64,000 nt of DNA from Heliopora coerulea. Its lineage: Eukaryota > Cnidaria > Anthozoa > Scleralcyonacea > Helioporidae. The position numbers and the translations under genes are program-made. Shown here one piece after another: positions 20,291 through 33,569 of the stretch (position 1 is its first letter; each line of letters begins with the position of its first letter). The notes under the pieces were generated by a model. That model was not told where the DNA came from. It worked only from the letters and a program-made list of their open reading frames with translations, and searched no databases. The stretch covers positions 310,001 to 374,000 of the forward strand of contig JASJOG010000028.1 of NCBI GenBank assembly GCA_030142905.1, read 5' to 3'.

Positions 20291-21305
20291 ATATCTTTCT
20301 AAAGCTGTCATAATGAGAAAATTACCGTCACTGAGTTTCAAGTACCGCTCTTCCGTACCGAGGTTTTGATTTGGCAAAGTCGTTTTAGATTCGCAAAGGA
20401 AATTGCTTATTAAACCGGCCGCATTTTTGTAAAGTGACCGCAATTCAGTTGAATCATTTACTGGTTAACCTGTTCAGAGCTCTAACAAGCTAGACCAATA
20501 TGAGAGCGTTGCCTGGGCGTGGCCACGCAAAGTGAAGTAGTTCTTTCTGGAATCCACTTCATGGGAGACGTGGTTTAACATCACTTGAGAATGACATTAC
20601 TTAATGATACGATACAATGGCATTACGTAACTTACGTTGTAGGTTATGATTATTCCAAGATGTAGTCAAGGCATTCTGAAGTCGGTTACTGCCGCGTTGC
20701 GCAAGAATTAGTCTTGGCAAAATCTCAACATATGAATATCAAGTCGTTCTACTGCTGCGCGTCAGTAGAAGCTAGTTTAAAACTGATATCAGTACGGCTG
20801 AAACATGTCGTATGAGCTGTCACTAATTACCACATTATTGCAAGACTGCACATGGAGTGACTAAAGAACTTTCTAAAATTCATTGAGAGTTTAATTCATT
20901 AAGACAAATGTGACTTTATATGTGAAGAAGTTAAATTTTTCGGCTTAGAAAACATAAATTTCTAAACTTTCTTCGTGAATTAGCGCATTAAGAGGTTCAT
21001 TTTAGAAAACATCTAAAAAGTCGCAGCCGGTACGTGGTTTATCGGATCTAAAACACTCGGCTATCGTCTCCTGTTTTTTGTCCGATAAAGCACTCCTGTT
21101 CATTTTTTAAACACTACGTACAAATTTGCCTTTGAAGTGTGAAAGATCAGCTCGCTAATTACGCTATTCGAGAGTAAAATATAATTAGGAATGTTAATAT
21201 ATAATAAGGGAAAGACCTTATCAACTCCGTCAATGAACAACGAAACAAACAATGACTGTGAGATGAACGTTCGTCAAGCTTTATCCTCAGAAAAACGATT
21301 TCTGA

Positions 21306-21377
21306 GCCCCAGGTGAGGATCGAACCCGAAACCTTCTGATAACCGGTGAGACGCTCTAACCATTGAGCTACCAAGAC
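21306..21377 (-). ncRNA. tRNA-like SINE head (unit B)
   Basis: Counterpart of 830-901, with the same imperfect cloverleaf. The inverted SINE partner and foldback follow at about 21457-21598. Confidence 0.45.
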
Positions 21378-23871
21378 TCGGATGGTGAGCTAAAGTGCAA
21401 GTTCGACATATATGTGCGACCTAACCGGAAGCCAGAATATGTGAATAATGATATTAATGAGATATATATTTTGAATTATGGGAGTTTGGAGATATGTTGA
21501 ATGAGAGGTGATCGTTGTTCTGAGGATAGAGCTTGACGAACGTTCATCTCTCATTCAACATATCTCCAAGCTCCCACAATTCAAAATATATATCTCATCG
21601 AAACAAACAATATCCGTAGTTTTGTGGGAAAGTTACTTTGGATCCTGATTTACTAATTTTAACTGTGTGACCGCTGGGATACTTACTGAGTTCACTGGAA
21701 CTTGTAAGCTGGTTGCTATATGTGGTTGCTACGAGTATGATCTGCTCGTGACTTTAAAAAAATTATATAAACATGGAAGGTCACGGATGTTAGGTAACTT
21801 GCAGATTATTAAGAGCAATACGCTTCCGGCTTTCTGCAACATCAAGATGACGTTGAAAAGAAAAGAAGCTATAAACTTTAAAAGTTCTTGCTGGGTGCAT
21901 CCAAAGTACGTCCAAAAAGCATCTTTCCACCAAGCGCAGAGCTTAAGAACTCCAAAAATGTTGTTAGATAGTCGTCACTTCTGCGCAGTCGATAAGAGGG
22001 TAAAAATGTCCACCTTCATCAGTGACCAATATTGAGATTTGACCACTGCATGCCTTATTCTATGCACAATCTTTAGTGTCTCAATAATTGTATATATAGA
22101 TATCAGTTATGCTTTGAAGGGTGCAATTCTCTCAAATTTTAGCTAGCTTTCTCTGGTTCTGTGTTGGTAGTTTGAGATCAAAATGAAGAAAAAAATTTCA
22201 CTTAATTTGAGGACTTATTGGCAAGTGTACTCAGAATCTAATTATAGCAAAAGTACTTCACCGATCAGCTGTATATTGATATGTTTTCAAACGTTTTCAC
22301 GGGATCATGTCAGAACTAAAATGATGGAATGAAAAATAAGAAAATATGGTCAAAAGCCAAGAGAACACACGATGATCTTGCTGGCTTTAACCCTCGAAAT
22401 AATACGTTTTTTTTCCACAAAGAGTGCTGAGAAATTTAGCAGTACTGAAATTTCTTTCCTGTTGCTACTCTGGCATTACTTTTGTGTGAAATCGGGTATT
22501 TGGAATTTTCAGAAGGGGCTCAGTAAAACATTCAAATTTTTAACGCAATTAATGGTAGAAGCACTTCAAGCACTTGATAAGGACAACTGCTGGAGTTGCT
22601 GAATAGCGCACGTCGCGAAGTTGTTTTCATTGGAAACTGTATGTAATCTCTGGTTTGTTCACAGAAACATTCTGTGCCCCTTGATATCCAACATGTGTCA
22701 AAAAGCTACGCTCCGCGAGCAATCATGCATTCTACCTAGACGACACTGGGATTTTCAAGCTATTTTATTGAGTTTTTCTCGTTTTCATAACAAGCTACAA
22801 AATTTTTTGTAAAACGAATTTCAGCAAAAACAACATGTGGTAGTCTAGATTTCTCACTCGTAATTAGATAACCATTTCGAGTCAAATCTTGTGCTTGCAA
22901 TGCCCTTGGCACGGATGCATCAGTTATCCTTTGATTTCGAAAGGCCAGTTGATGTCTTCCCGGCGTTGCGAAGTAGACTTCAAACCGGATGAGTCATTGC
23001 AAAATGATCAGGCCAGATAAACCAATTCACAATGTTTGTGTTTATGTTATACTTTTAATTGAACGCATGGGAAGAAGACGTCTACGTCCACTCCTGAGGA
23101 TCTGCAGAAAATCGACGATTCTTTCCATGAATCATTTCGCGTTGTTTTTGCAATCTAGTTAAGTATAGGGCTGCTATTGATGACAGTATCACATTTTATG
23201 TACTGAATGGACCTGTCCTGCTAAGATTAAGACTTATTTATTCTTTCATTCAAGCTAAGTCATTTGAGGATTTATTTACCAAACATCGGCACAATTAATT
23301 AAAGATCACATTGCATGCGACAAAAAGGTGCTATTTGCTGGTAAAATGTCAAGTTGTTAGACACCAAAAAGCGCTCGACGTTGAGTCCTGACAGGTGTAC
23401 GCCGCCCAACAGATTAAGCACGACAATCGGTTTTTTGGCTTTGTCTTTCCAAATTCCTTTCTCTTTGAATTTGCATTTCGCTGCATGGCTGTTTTTTTGC
23501 TGATGAAATGACGTTCGTGTTTCAATCAAAACGTAGGTAAATACAAACAATTTTCTGATTCTATTAAACGGTGAAAATTCGAACAAGGAAAAATTCGTCA
23601 CTGAATACAAAGCTGTCTTTACGTCAAAGTTGCTCCAAGATGCCACCTTCTCGAAAGATTGAAAAAAATTACAGTGGAACTGTTTACAGACGTTAAGTTT
23701 GACAGACTTCGGATTGTGTTAATTAAAATTTCAAGACTAGAATTCGTAATAATATTGTGTTTCGTTCATCCAAACCATTCACTGAATTACTAGAATTCGT
23801 CAAAGGGTTTTTTTTTTTTTTTTTAACTTTTCTTCATTTGTGCAATCAGGTTTTTGAAAGAACAATTCTTA

Positions 23872-23991
23872 GGCCCAATTCAAATGTCTAAATTTTCATG
23901 AGCCGAATCAAATGCAAATCACTTTGAAAAAAGGATTTTGCTCATTAACATTAGATTCGGCACATGAAAAGTTTGACATTTGAACTGGCCC
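23872..23991. mobile_element. Foldback MITE 1 (unit B)
   Basis: Counterpart of 3391-3510, with the same terminal inverted repeats. Confidence 0.7.
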
Positions 23992-24112
23992 TTCGTGAGG
24001 ACAACCTAGAAGATTAATTTTTTAAAATTTGGCTATGTTTATTGGGATTTCGCTGCTAAATGTACCCTCAAAACATAATGAGTGTAAATGCCGAATTTTA
24101 CTTGCAGCGACC

Positions 24113-24378
24113 TTAACTCTTTCCCGGTGGGTTAAGACCTCTACTATTTTAAGGGTATATTCGATAGAACATTATGACATTTATACTCGACCGCTGTTAG
24201 TTGATAACTCTGAAGGAGGAAAATCTCGAGTGTCTGAATATTTTAATTTTTATTTGTCTTAAAATATCTAGACACTCGAGATTTTCCTCCTTCAGAATTA
24301 CCAACTCTATTATTTAACTTCGCCTTACGCCAGACAATTTTACTCACGAAACGGAGAGCTCTGCCGGGAAAGAGTTAA
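24113..24378. mobile_element. Foldback MITE 2 (unit B)
   Basis: Counterpart of 3632-3897, with perfect 15-bp ends. Confidence 0.75.
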
Positions 24379-24594
24379 AGCCTAGTTTCCATATAATCGT
24401 TTACGATCGCAGACGATCACAGGATCGCCGGAGGCACTCAACCGGAGGATCGCACTCGATCGCTGGCTTGTGTTTCCATATAATCGCACAATCGCAGGCG
24501 ATCGCAGTGAATCGCAGGATCGTGGAAAAGTGTTCCCATATAATCGCACAGGATCGCCTGCGATCGTGTGCGATTATATGGAAACCAGCCTTAA
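24375..24594. mobile_element. Foldback MITE 3 flanked by TTAA (unit B)
   Basis: Counterpart of 3894-4113. Shares its left TTAA with the end of MITE 2. Confidence 0.7.
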
Positions 24595-25493
24595 CAGAGG
24601 TTTTGCTGTAGTTTTGCCTCTTCAGATTAATTCATATAAACTGCTGATGAGGGTAAACGTGTTAATATCATAGCATCAATGTTAGAATGTTGTTTTTGTT
24701 TTCATTTCTTTTTCTGGATAAACATGAAAGAGAAATTTGGCATTCTCCTTTCAGTACAAGTAAGACTACAACAACAACAACAGTCGTTTTACGGTCGTTT
24801 TCCCTGCTTACGCGGGGGTTGGCCAGCAAAAGTAAGACTGGTAATTGAAATTCACCAGACAGACTTGAACGGTGTGAAAATGATTTTGTTTTCGCTTTTA
24901 TCAAATCAGTCAATTAAACTTTTTTATTCCGCCTAGGTGCCGCAACAGTAAGTGTCTTTCAGTTTTAATGAAATTTTTGATAACCGAAATTGGAATCACC
25001 TTGATCACTTCAAGTTTCCTCATTTACGCAACACTTAGTGTTATGATAGAAAGAAATAGCAGACGTTAAATCTTAATTAAAACACCTGTCTCTCACCACT
25101 TTCTCTTAATGGTTTTGTATAATGATTTGGCCTGGATTTCGTGGGATTGATTTCTCCCTTATCCGACACTGTCCTCTGAACTTTTGTTGAGCTTTTAAGT
25201 TTGAAAACACGAATTTTAGATTTTCAAGATCCGTATTTTCGCATTCAAAGCATTCGCGTACCTTTTGTGTCGTTTCATTAACAATTCATCATTTAATGTA
25301 TCACGCGTTAGGCAAGGGCAGATGCAATGTTTAGCGACTGAGATGGCCGTGGTGTTAATGTCATGGTAACGTCTGTAAGTCGTAATGAGGCAGGTTCTTA
25401 AACACGTGACTGACATTATATTGGAAACACAAACTAGTAAAGTTTAGCCTAAATCTTTTTAAGTGTTACTCAAAGTGTCTTTATTTTTTTAAT

Positions 25494-25572
25494 GGATAAC
25501 CCTGTCAGCTCAATAAGCTGTGCTCCCTAGTAGAGGTCCAGTAAAGGCCACCCCTTCGTGGGTCCAGTGTTA
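25494..25572. repeat. Dispersed repeat (unit B)
   Basis: Counterpart of 5012-5090 and inverted relative of 62286-62360. Confidence 0.6.
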
Positions 25573-25809
25573 CTACAGGAGGAAACCGGAGTACCAGGGG
25601 AAAACCTGCGACGCTTGGTAGAGTCAAACTGGACAACACTCTTCTCACATGTGACAATGGTAACTTTAATCAGAGTCCTTGACTGGAGAGAATCTAGGCC
25701 CTTGGGTTCAAAAATGTGGCTATTAGAAGTTTTCGTTAACTGATTGGTTAGTGTTTCGAAAAATTGTCTCCATACAAGATGTTTCGCCTTAGCAATTGAT
25801 CCAGAGTGT

Positions 25810-26796
25810 TCAATTCTTTGTCGGAGTTCTGCTACCGAGCTCGGCGACCGGTTCAATTTGTTCTTGTCTTTTCATCCTCAGGATGTAAGAAAACGCGTTT
25901 CGGAATCTGGGAGAGCGCAGGGCATAGCAGTAGAAATTCACGCTGGAATTCATGAGAACTAGCAGAAGCTGTAAATCTCGGAACCAATGAAGAACTTCAC
26001 AACTACAATTTTCGCAAAAACTCAAAGTGTAGATTAGGATGGTGGAGGGACCATAGCAACAGAGCAGAGCAACCATTACCACCAAGAACTTCTTGGTTAC
26101 TTTATACTCCCACTGAACAGCGTTGTCACGAAAAGCGCTCGTCTGTGGGTTTGAATCCGGGTGGTCAGCGGTGGCCGTCGCTTTTCCATTATTCCCCGCG
26201 CGTTGTTTGAATTTGTAGAACAATAGTGCATACGTAAACAATGTTACACCGACGGCTACAATGATCGAAGTGTTGGCAAATATGAAAGCATAGGTGATGA
26301 AACCTACTTCGAGGTAAATGAACGGGAGGGTTAGCGAAACGAACCAAATGCATCCGAGCATTAAGAGAACTCTTTTCCCGCTGAGTTTGTTACGGTAGGC
26401 GTGAGGACTACAGATGGCGAGGTACCGTTCTACGGCAATCGCAGCGAGGCTAAGTACGGAGGAGGTGCAGGAAATGAAGTAGGACATGTGAAAAGCACGG
26501 ATTTCTCCCAGCGATAATTTCTTGTCTAATCCTTCTTTTACGTGGAAGTAGACAGAGAGAGGATCCGTCACTGTTCCAACTATGAGGTCAGCTACTGCAA
26601 GGTTGGTCATCAGGTAGTTGAAGGGAGTACGAAGGTTCTTATGAGGATCAATGCCGACAGCTAGGATCACGAGGAAATTGCCAAGGATGTTTATGATTAG
26701 GAATACGATAGAGAGGGTTGCGGTGAGGAATGAGAGGTGTGTTGGAGCACCTGTGGTGAGGCAGCGTTCTTCGAATGTTCCCTGGAAGTATGACAT
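25810..26796 (-). CDS. Class A GPCR, paralogue R1 (unit B)
   Basis: Intronless 328-aa receptor with the same seven-helix layout and the same non-standard motifs as the A copy (ERY in TM3, CYGP in TM6, NFYCY in TM7, Cys-rich loop 3). ATG at 26796 chosen over an upstream in-frame GTG. By eye, 17 residues differ from A: seven in the first 40 (N-terminus and TM1) and four between 80 and 99 (end of TM2 to start of TM3). At most of these sites the B residue agrees with the R2 paralogue, so B looks closer to the ancestral state. Identical to the C copy. Confidence 0.92.
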   Translation of the reverse strand: MSYFQGTFEERCLTTGAPTHLSFLTATLSIVFLIINILGNFLVILAVGIDPHKNLRTPFNYLMTNLAVADLIVGTVTDPLSVYFHVKEGLDKKLSLGEIRAFHMSYFISCTSSVLSLAAIAVERYLAICSPHAYRNKLSGKRVLLMLGCIWFVSLTLPFIYLEVGFITYAFIFANTSIIVAVGVTLFTYALLFYKFKQRAGNNGKATATADHPDSNPQTSAFRDNAVQWEYKVTKKFLVVMVALLCCYGPSTILIYTLSFCENCSCEVLHWFRDLQLLLVLMNSSVNFYCYALRSPRFRNAFSYILRMKRQEQIEPVAELGSRTPTKN

Positions 26797-26965
26797 TCTT
26801 ACTTTGAGCACTGATTTTCTGTAGTAATAAGAATGACCAATGGCGTTATAAGAAAGTGGAAAAAAACTTAAAAAACTGGATTATGTAGGAGGACAGTTTT
26901 GTCTTTTCATGAGTAAAATGTTGCTAATTTAGGAGTGGTATGTCTGGCGAAAATGTTGTCGTTCC

Positions 26966-27135
26966 CACTAACCAGACTCAATGTACTTACCGTAGCACTT
27001 CATACACTATCCTATCCTTAACTACCCCACCAAACTACCCCAATTGCCGTGACCACTAACCAGACTCGATCTACTTACCGTGAAACTCTACACTACCCTA
27101 TCCTTAAGTACCCCACCAAGCTACCCCAATTCATC
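26966..27135. repeat. Two-copy 88-bp tandem repeat upstream of R1 (unit B)
   Basis: Copies start at 26966 and 27054. The first has lost two bases relative to A (CTTACCGTAGC against CTTACCCCGTGGC). Confidence 0.8.
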
Positions 27136-27763
27136 ATACCACCCCGTCCGATCCAACCGTGATATAACATATTGAATTATATCATGTTTCTTGTTTTATT
27201 CTGTATTTTACTGGAAAGCCTGAGAGTATTCTTTAGGTATGTGTATAAACTAGGAGCAATTAAATTGTCCCATCTCAAACCACCTTTAAAATCTTACAGG
27301 TGGCTGAATATGCTTAACCATGGCTGTGCTATCCATCGTTGAAAAACAGGATCAAGAGTTGGCTCTCTTGGACAAAAAAAACGATTTACCCGCAGCTTAC
27401 CCAAGGCAAGAGAAGAAGGTAACAGCATTACTAATTTTCACGCAAGTTTCTTCAAGTTGAAACTCTTTGGACCAACTATACTTTCTAAGGATGTGCATTT
27501 CATCTAATTTCACTGACGTTTAATCGGACAATATCTTGTATCTTACCGAGACGCACCAGACATACATGTACCTCGTCAAAATGAGTAAATTAAGATGTCC
27601 TTCCTTCCGGAAAAAAAGAACATTAATGGAAGCTTAAATAATTTTGTCAGTGGTCGTATTTTCTCTGAACTGCTGGAGAGGCAGCGAGATGAATCAACCC
27701 GGAGCGGCGGAGTCTGAGGATTTTGGCGTAACGTTCACGCTTGTGTTCGGTAAGTTTGTATAT

Positions 27764-27903
27764 TTGTTGTTGTTGTTGTTGTTGCTGTTGTAGTTGTTGT
27801 TGTTGTTGCTGTTGTAGTTGTAGTTGTAGTTGTTGTTGTTGTTGCTGCTGTTGTTGTTATTGTTGCCTTTGCTGTTGTTGTAGTTGTTGTCGTCGTTGTT
27901 GTT
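27764..27903. repeat. (TTG)n microsatellite (unit B)
   Basis: Same interrupted TTG run as 7280-7438, about 18 bases shorter. Confidence 0.9.
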
Positions 27904-28166
27904 ATATTTAACTTTCATATATATATATGGACACTGTAGTTACAATTTATAGTCATCGCTAGTAGTTTCACCGCCAGCTGCAGCGAACAGGGGCTATTAA
28001 AATTCACGGTAGTGCAAAAAGAACAAAAAAAGCAAAACAAGAAGAAAAATCAAAGATTTTCCGTGCTTTTGCTGTCTGAAACTGCTGCGGCGCCTTCCTT
28101 CTCCTCTACGTTTACGAACCGATTTTGAAGTTCGTGAACCGTACATGTAAGTCGATTTACATTAAC

Positions 28167-28269
28167 TTAACCTTTTTTTTGTCCGTACCCGAGTTTTTAA
28201 AATTACTCTAGCTAACGCTAGATGACTTTACTCGTCAAGGGGAAGACGTCTTGGACAGGAGAGAGTTAA
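28167..28269. mobile_element. Short relative of MITE 2 (unit B)
   Basis: Counterpart of 7701-7803. Confidence 0.5.
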
Positions 28270-29482
28270 TACACAATCAACACACAAGGACAATTTAACA
28301 TCAATTGAAGAGGAAGTACGACTTGCAGTCCGTAGAGTTTCTTAAATTTCACCGTCACCGATCGTTATCCGACTAAATGCACTTTATATAACAGATTACA
28401 CTCATTACAGTCTTAGACAAGGATCTTTCTATCCAAAGGCTTCACAGTCACAAAAACACACGTATGCCTTGAACACATGTATGCCTAAAAAGTAAACTTG
28501 TTGTGAAAAAATGCAGGAACCTACTCGAATAATGAACAGCGGACGCTATTTGTGATGAATTTTAATGGCAATAATCTATACACCATAGATATAGTTATAA
28601 GAACGAGATTGACCTTTACACTGTTTTTATGTGGATGGTGAAAACGTATGAAGTGATGTAAAAACGAAAGCGTCACCTGTACGTAAACAAACCATTCACC
28701 GGAACTTAGAATCATTTCCCATGCTCGGCCGTAACTTTGATCATTAACTATTATATCATACAGTTTCCGATAGACTAATCCGATCCAGTTGCCATGCAAA
28801 ATATGCAAATAATAAAACTTAGATAGTTGTCTGCAGTCTGTTTTAGCAGTTTTAAAAAGTTAAATTACAACATTTTATTCGCAATGCATGACTGTGATAT
28901 GAGAGTAAAAAATAGTAACTATTGTAATAGTAAGTTTAAGCGATTAGTTTTTTCCCGGTGCCAAACGTACGGAAGATGAAACTTTTGACGTGTAGGGGTT
29001 TAATCAAGCACATCCCTTATATTTTCCTTACCTTTCTTGGATCGGAGGTCTTCCCTCAACGAATAAAATGATGTTGCGTTTGATGGACTGAGATGGGAGG
29101 GCGTTTGTCAGAGGAAAACAGAGTAGTAGGACCTCGGTGTGGAAATGTTTAACCCAGATCAATATAGTTAAATTACTATTCATGCCACCAATTGTAACAT
29201 TTGAAATGAGTTGAAGCTCTGTTCGTGCAAAATTCACGTCAAATGGTCAACGAATCGGTCAAAGGAATGCCGATATGGGTTTCTTATTTGTGTTAAAGAT
29301 CACTTTCGCAGCGTAATTCTGCGCTCGAAATTAATCCTCTTCTTGGTATTCGGAGTGTACATAACAAATATTACTTGGATCGAATTGTCACTGAAAGAAA
29401 TTATATCTGTTGTCCGACAAAATTAATCACAGACAATAAATGGACGTTCTTCGTGCTCAAATAATCAGCAAAAAGATTTTTG

Positions 29483-29558
29483 AGCCCCGCACGTGGATCG
29501 AACCTGTAATTACCTCTGATGGACATTGAGACACTCTAACCATTGATGTGCTCGAGAC
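29483..29558 (-). repeat. Degenerate tRNA-like SINE (unit B)
   Basis: Counterpart of 9013-9088. Confidence 0.5.
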
Positions 29559-31311
29559 TCAAAAGTTAAACCTAGCTGACGGTAAAACGAACCAAAGAAG
29601 ATGGTGTTCATGCAATACTGCATTGGTGTGCCGCTTACCTTTTGCGTTGCGTTAAAACAGTTGTCGTTTGACAAGATGTTATGGAGCTTGAATCATTCAA
29701 CCGTCTGATCTTGAACCCAAATGTTTTACAAACTAATACAGTCGCTGTGAGTAATTATCCCAAAGAGCCTGGTAAAGAGGAAGCTTCAGAATTTTATTTT
29801 CTGCGTAAGGAGACAAACGCTACGAAATGGACTCAAACTAATGATTTTTATACTCTCCAATGAATCTTCTCAGTTGGAATACTTTTTGCCAAAGTTTCAA
29901 TCCAGATGTGTAAGGCTTTGACGGATCGCAATTCGCTACATCGTATAAACAATCTCATCACGCCATCTCGACTCCTCCGAATGAAGCTGTTTACACAGCG
30001 CGGTTATTGCAGGATATTATTTTTAGATCAGGTTTTCAAATTGATCCGATTTTATTTATCCTTTCGTAGAATTGAGACATTACAAGACATCATGAATTAA
30101 AGGGACTAAGTCGTGGTGTTCGAAGTCATGAGTGTGCCTCTTTCTAAATCCAGGCAGGATAGTTCAAAATTAAAACTTTGCGTTCATTTAGTTACGAAAC
30201 GAGTCCCCAATAGTTCTGGGGCATTTCTGAGAATTCAAGGATAAGTTTTCGCACACACTTACCTAAACGTGATTTCTAATGGTCAACAGCACTTAAACTA
30301 TCATTTTTACAATAAGTCAATTTTAATCACAACAAACGTTACGCAGAAAATTGGTACGAGTAGTGATGGACAGTAAAAATATTGTTGTTCAGTTTCAGCC
30401 TTTCGTTCAACTCTTTTGAAGCAGTTTGATTTCTTGAACCCGCTCAATGTATTTGTCACTATTTTAATCATTTCGGTAATGTTGTTCTTGAGCACAAATT
30501 TTCTGGTTAGGATAATATATCTACTCTGGGAGGGTTAAGATTAGAGTTGTAATTAGGACGAAGGTCAGAGATGATAATCTATCCTTTCTATTAACTAACG
30601 GACCAGATCTCTGATATCTTTGTGAGTGACGTTCTTCATAATAGAAGGTCCGGATTCCCAAGTTAGTATTTTTAATTTCAAGAAATTATGAATTCTAAAA
30701 AAATTATATGATTGTATGGTTAATACCATAAGTAAGCAAATGCATGTGTGGCGCAGTGGATTAGAGGACAGAAAAGGTTACTCGCGGAAGGACTTCGTGA
30801 ATCACTTCTTCCGGAGATTTCTACCTACTGACCCAAGCCTTTCATCAGAGAACTGATGTTTCTTACAGCATAGACCTTTTTCATAAAATGAAGTTTCCAG
30901 CGCAGAAACTGTGAAATAGGAACATCAGCAATTACAGAAAGATCAAACAACTGTGCAAACACACGAAAGCACAACTTGATTTGAAGCCATTTAGGCATGA
31001 AAAAGTTAAAAATTGATTTCTTTTGTGTTGTCTTGATAAACAATGAACGAGTTTTTAGCATGGAGTATACAAACTGTGACAGTGAGTCGTTTGGACTTTC
31101 TACAGGGGACTACTAGGTATTCTGGGAAAAGCAGATTCCGTTCTTTGATGAGTTTATGTATGCAAGGGTTTTTAGCTTTACTTGGCACTATTCTTTTGGT
31201 TGTTGAACGCTCTGTGGATAATGTACCTAATATTGATATGTTTGTGGTAGCTTGGTAATTATGTTCTTAATACGCACGCTCTCAAGCTGTTCTCTCAGAA
31301 AAACTTTATGA

Positions 31312-31383
31312 GTTCCTGACAGGAATCGAACCCGTAACCTTCTGATCGCCAGTGAGACGGTCTAACCATTGAGCTACAAAGAC
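31312..31383 (-). ncRNA. tRNA-like module B-1
   Basis: U33, loop CTGGCGA. One acceptor mismatch (C3-A) and a T-stem wobble. Confidence 0.4.
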
Positions 31384-31569
31384 TCAGATGGTGAGCGAAG
31401 GTTAAATTTGTGTACTGGTTCGTATAGATGGGAGACATATGTACTGCCAGTCTGCTAGTCTCGATATATCGTCTATTTTTATGTTAATCAATGATATGTT
31501 TGTGGTAGCTTGATAATTATGTTCTTAATACGCACGCTCTCAAGCTGTTCTCTCAGAAAAACTTTCTGA

Positions 31570-31641
31570 GTCCCTGACGGAAATCGAACCCGTAACCTTC
31601 TGATCGCCAGTGAGACGGTCTAACCATTGAGCTACAAAGAC
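31570..31641 (-). ncRNA. tRNA-like module B-2
   Basis: U33, loop CTGGCGA. B box altered by one base (GGTTCGATTTC) but the T stem is still pairable. Confidence 0.45.
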
Positions 31642-31827
31642 TCAGATGGTGAGCGAAGGTTAAATTTGTGTACTGGTTTGTATAGATGGGAGACATATGT
31701 ACTGCCAGTCTGCTAGTCTCGATATATCGTCTATTTTTATGTTAATCAATGATATGTTTGTGGTAGCTTGATAATTATTTTCTTAATACGCACGCTCTCA
31801 AGCTGTTCTCTCAGAAAAACTTTCTGA

Positions 31828-31899
31828 GTCCCTGACGGAAATCGAACCCGTAACCTTCTGATCGCCGTTGAGACGGTCTAACCATTGAGCTACAAAAAC
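31828..31899 (-). ncRNA. tRNA-like module B-3
   Basis: Loop ACGGCGA. The 5' acceptor strand is GTTTTTG, still pairable through wobbles. Confidence 0.4.
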
Positions 31900-32075
31900 T
31901 CAGATGGTGAGCGAAGGTTAAATTTGTGTACTGGTTCGTATAGATGGGAGACATGTACTGCTAGTCTCGATATGTCGTCTATTTTTATGTTAATCAGTAA
32001 CGTGTTTGTGGTAGCTTGGTAATTATGTTCTTAATACGCACACTCTCAAGCTGTTCTCTCAGAAAAACTTTCTGA

Positions 32076-32147
32076 GTCCCTGACGGGAATCGAACCCGTA
32101 ACCTTCTGATCGCCGGTGAGACGGTCTAACCATTGAGCTACAAAGAC
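32076..32147 (-). ncRNA. tRNA-like module B-4
   Basis: Perfect acceptor and T stems. Loop CCGGCGA lacks U33. Confidence 0.45.
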
Positions 32148-32319
32148 TCAGATGGTGAGCGAAGGTTAAATTTGTGTACTGGTTCGTATAGATGGGAGAC
32201 ATATGTACTGCTAGTCTGCTAGTCTCGATATATCGTCTATTTTTATGTTAATCAATAATGTGTTTGTGGTAGCTTGGTAATTATGTTCTTAATACGTACG
32301 CTCTCAAGCTGTTCTCTCA

Positions 32320-32362
32320 TTTGAGTCTTTCTCCCATCTGAGTCTTTCTCTCATCTGTTCCA
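32320..32362. repeat. Centre of the inverted tRNA-like array (unit B)
   Basis: Same junction scar of repeated GAGTCTTTCTC pieces as at 12108-12150. Confidence 0.8.
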
Positions 32363-32367
32363 TCTGA

Positions 32368-32439
32368 GTCTTTGTAGCTCAATGGTTAGACCGTCTCACC
32401 GGCGATCAGAAGGTTACGGGTTCGATTCCCGTTAGGGAC
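32368..32439 (+). ncRNA. tRNA-like module B-5
   Basis: Loop CCGGCGA. The last acceptor pair is a G-U wobble (TAGGGAC). T5 downstream. Confidence 0.45.
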
Positions 32440-32625
32440 TCAGAAAGTTTTTCTGAGAGAACAGCTTGAGAGCGTGCGTATTAAGAACATAATTACCAAG
32501 CTACCACAAACATATCATTGATTAACATAAAACTAGACGAGATATCGAGACTAGCAGACTGGCAGTACATATGTCTCCCATCTATACGAACCAGTACACA
32601 AATTTAACCTTCGCTCACCATCTGA

Positions 32626-32697
32626 GTCTTTGTAGCTCAATGGTTAGACCGTCTCACTGGCGATCAGAAGGTTACGGGTTCGATTCCCGTCAGGGAC
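32626..32697 (+). ncRNA. tRNA-like module B-6
   Basis: U33, formal anticodon GGC, perfect acceptor and T stems. Followed by T4 rather than T5. Confidence 0.5.
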
Positions 32698-33569
32698 TCA
32701 GAAATCTTTTCTGAAAGAACAGCTTGAGAGTGTTCGTATTAAGTAGCTAATTTTGTTCTTGGATCTATGGTCCCGTCTCCTTGAAAGGAGATGAACATTA
32801 ACTTTGAAGCCAAATATTAGCGGACGAACGTTCATCAACGACATCTTTAGAATACCATGAGAATCATCCTCAGGTAACATGAATAGACGAATTCGCGATT
32901 ATACGCCACACTGCGGAAGTCAATTGAAAAGTTATTTCACCATTGTCAAATTAATCAAACTCAGACCTTCAGTTTCCCAGACTTGTTTCTCAACCACTTC
33001 GACTAGCCAGTGAGCTGGGACGAGTGTCTTCCTCTTTGTGGTTTTAATTTCACGCGGGAATCTCGTGAGAATTCAACCCTGTTCCTTCCTAGAGTCCGTC
33101 ATTCGAAGACTGGAAAACCTCTTATCCGGTCTACGGATACCTCCTCAACAGATAAAATTTGTCCTTTGTCGAACAACAACATTTTCGCGAACTGTTTCAA
33201 CTTAACGAGGACTATCCACTGGGAAGTGAATTTATCCAGAGGATCAGATGTGATGGAAAGAGAAGGATCCAGGATACTTGACGCATTGTCTAACGTTCTA
33301 TGTACTGCGGGCTCATGAGGCGTTAGGGACCTCAAGATCTTAGACGTCAACTTGAACGATGGAGACCTTTATAATGTCGGTATTTAAAGAAACCACGGTT
33401 TATTGACCACCGTCTTTGATACTTATGGGTTGTTTTATGGCTCCTAAAACGCTCCAGTTCTCCCAAAAAGACTGTAGTCTTGGGTTTAATTCAATCTTAA
33501 GTAACAGCTTTTTTCACTCCGCGAGGTGACGTCGTCCCGAAGACGTGAAAATGGTTTGAGTGACGTTTT

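Larger units (their letters stand above)
1..20522. repeat. Tandem segmental duplication, unit A
   Basis: First of three head-to-tail copies of one segment. Its first bases recur at 20523 and at 38615. It is the longest copy (about 20.5 kb against 18.1 kb) because its central tRNA-like array has more repeats and holds a LINE insertion, and because its (TTG)n tract is longer. The offset to unit B drifts from +20522 at the left end to +20470 near 10 kb, then falls to about +18097 after the array and +18092 at the right end. Substitutions relative to B are sparse. The left boundary of the duplication is not visible because the window starts inside or at the edge of this unit. Confidence 0.95.
31238..32319 (-). 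repeat. tRNA-like tandem array, left arm (unit B, 4 copies)
   Basis: Four repeats with modules at 31312, 31570, 31828 and 32076, one fewer than in A. The third repeat is the 248-bp variant, which matches the fourth repeat position in A and shows that the arrays are aligned from the centre outward. Confidence 0.9.
32363..32743 (+). repeat. tRNA-like tandem array, right arm (unit B, 2 copies)
   Basis: Modules at 32368 and 32626, then the same right boundary (ATTAAGTAGCTAATTTTG) as in A. The two extra repeats and the LINE of A are absent. Confidence 0.9.
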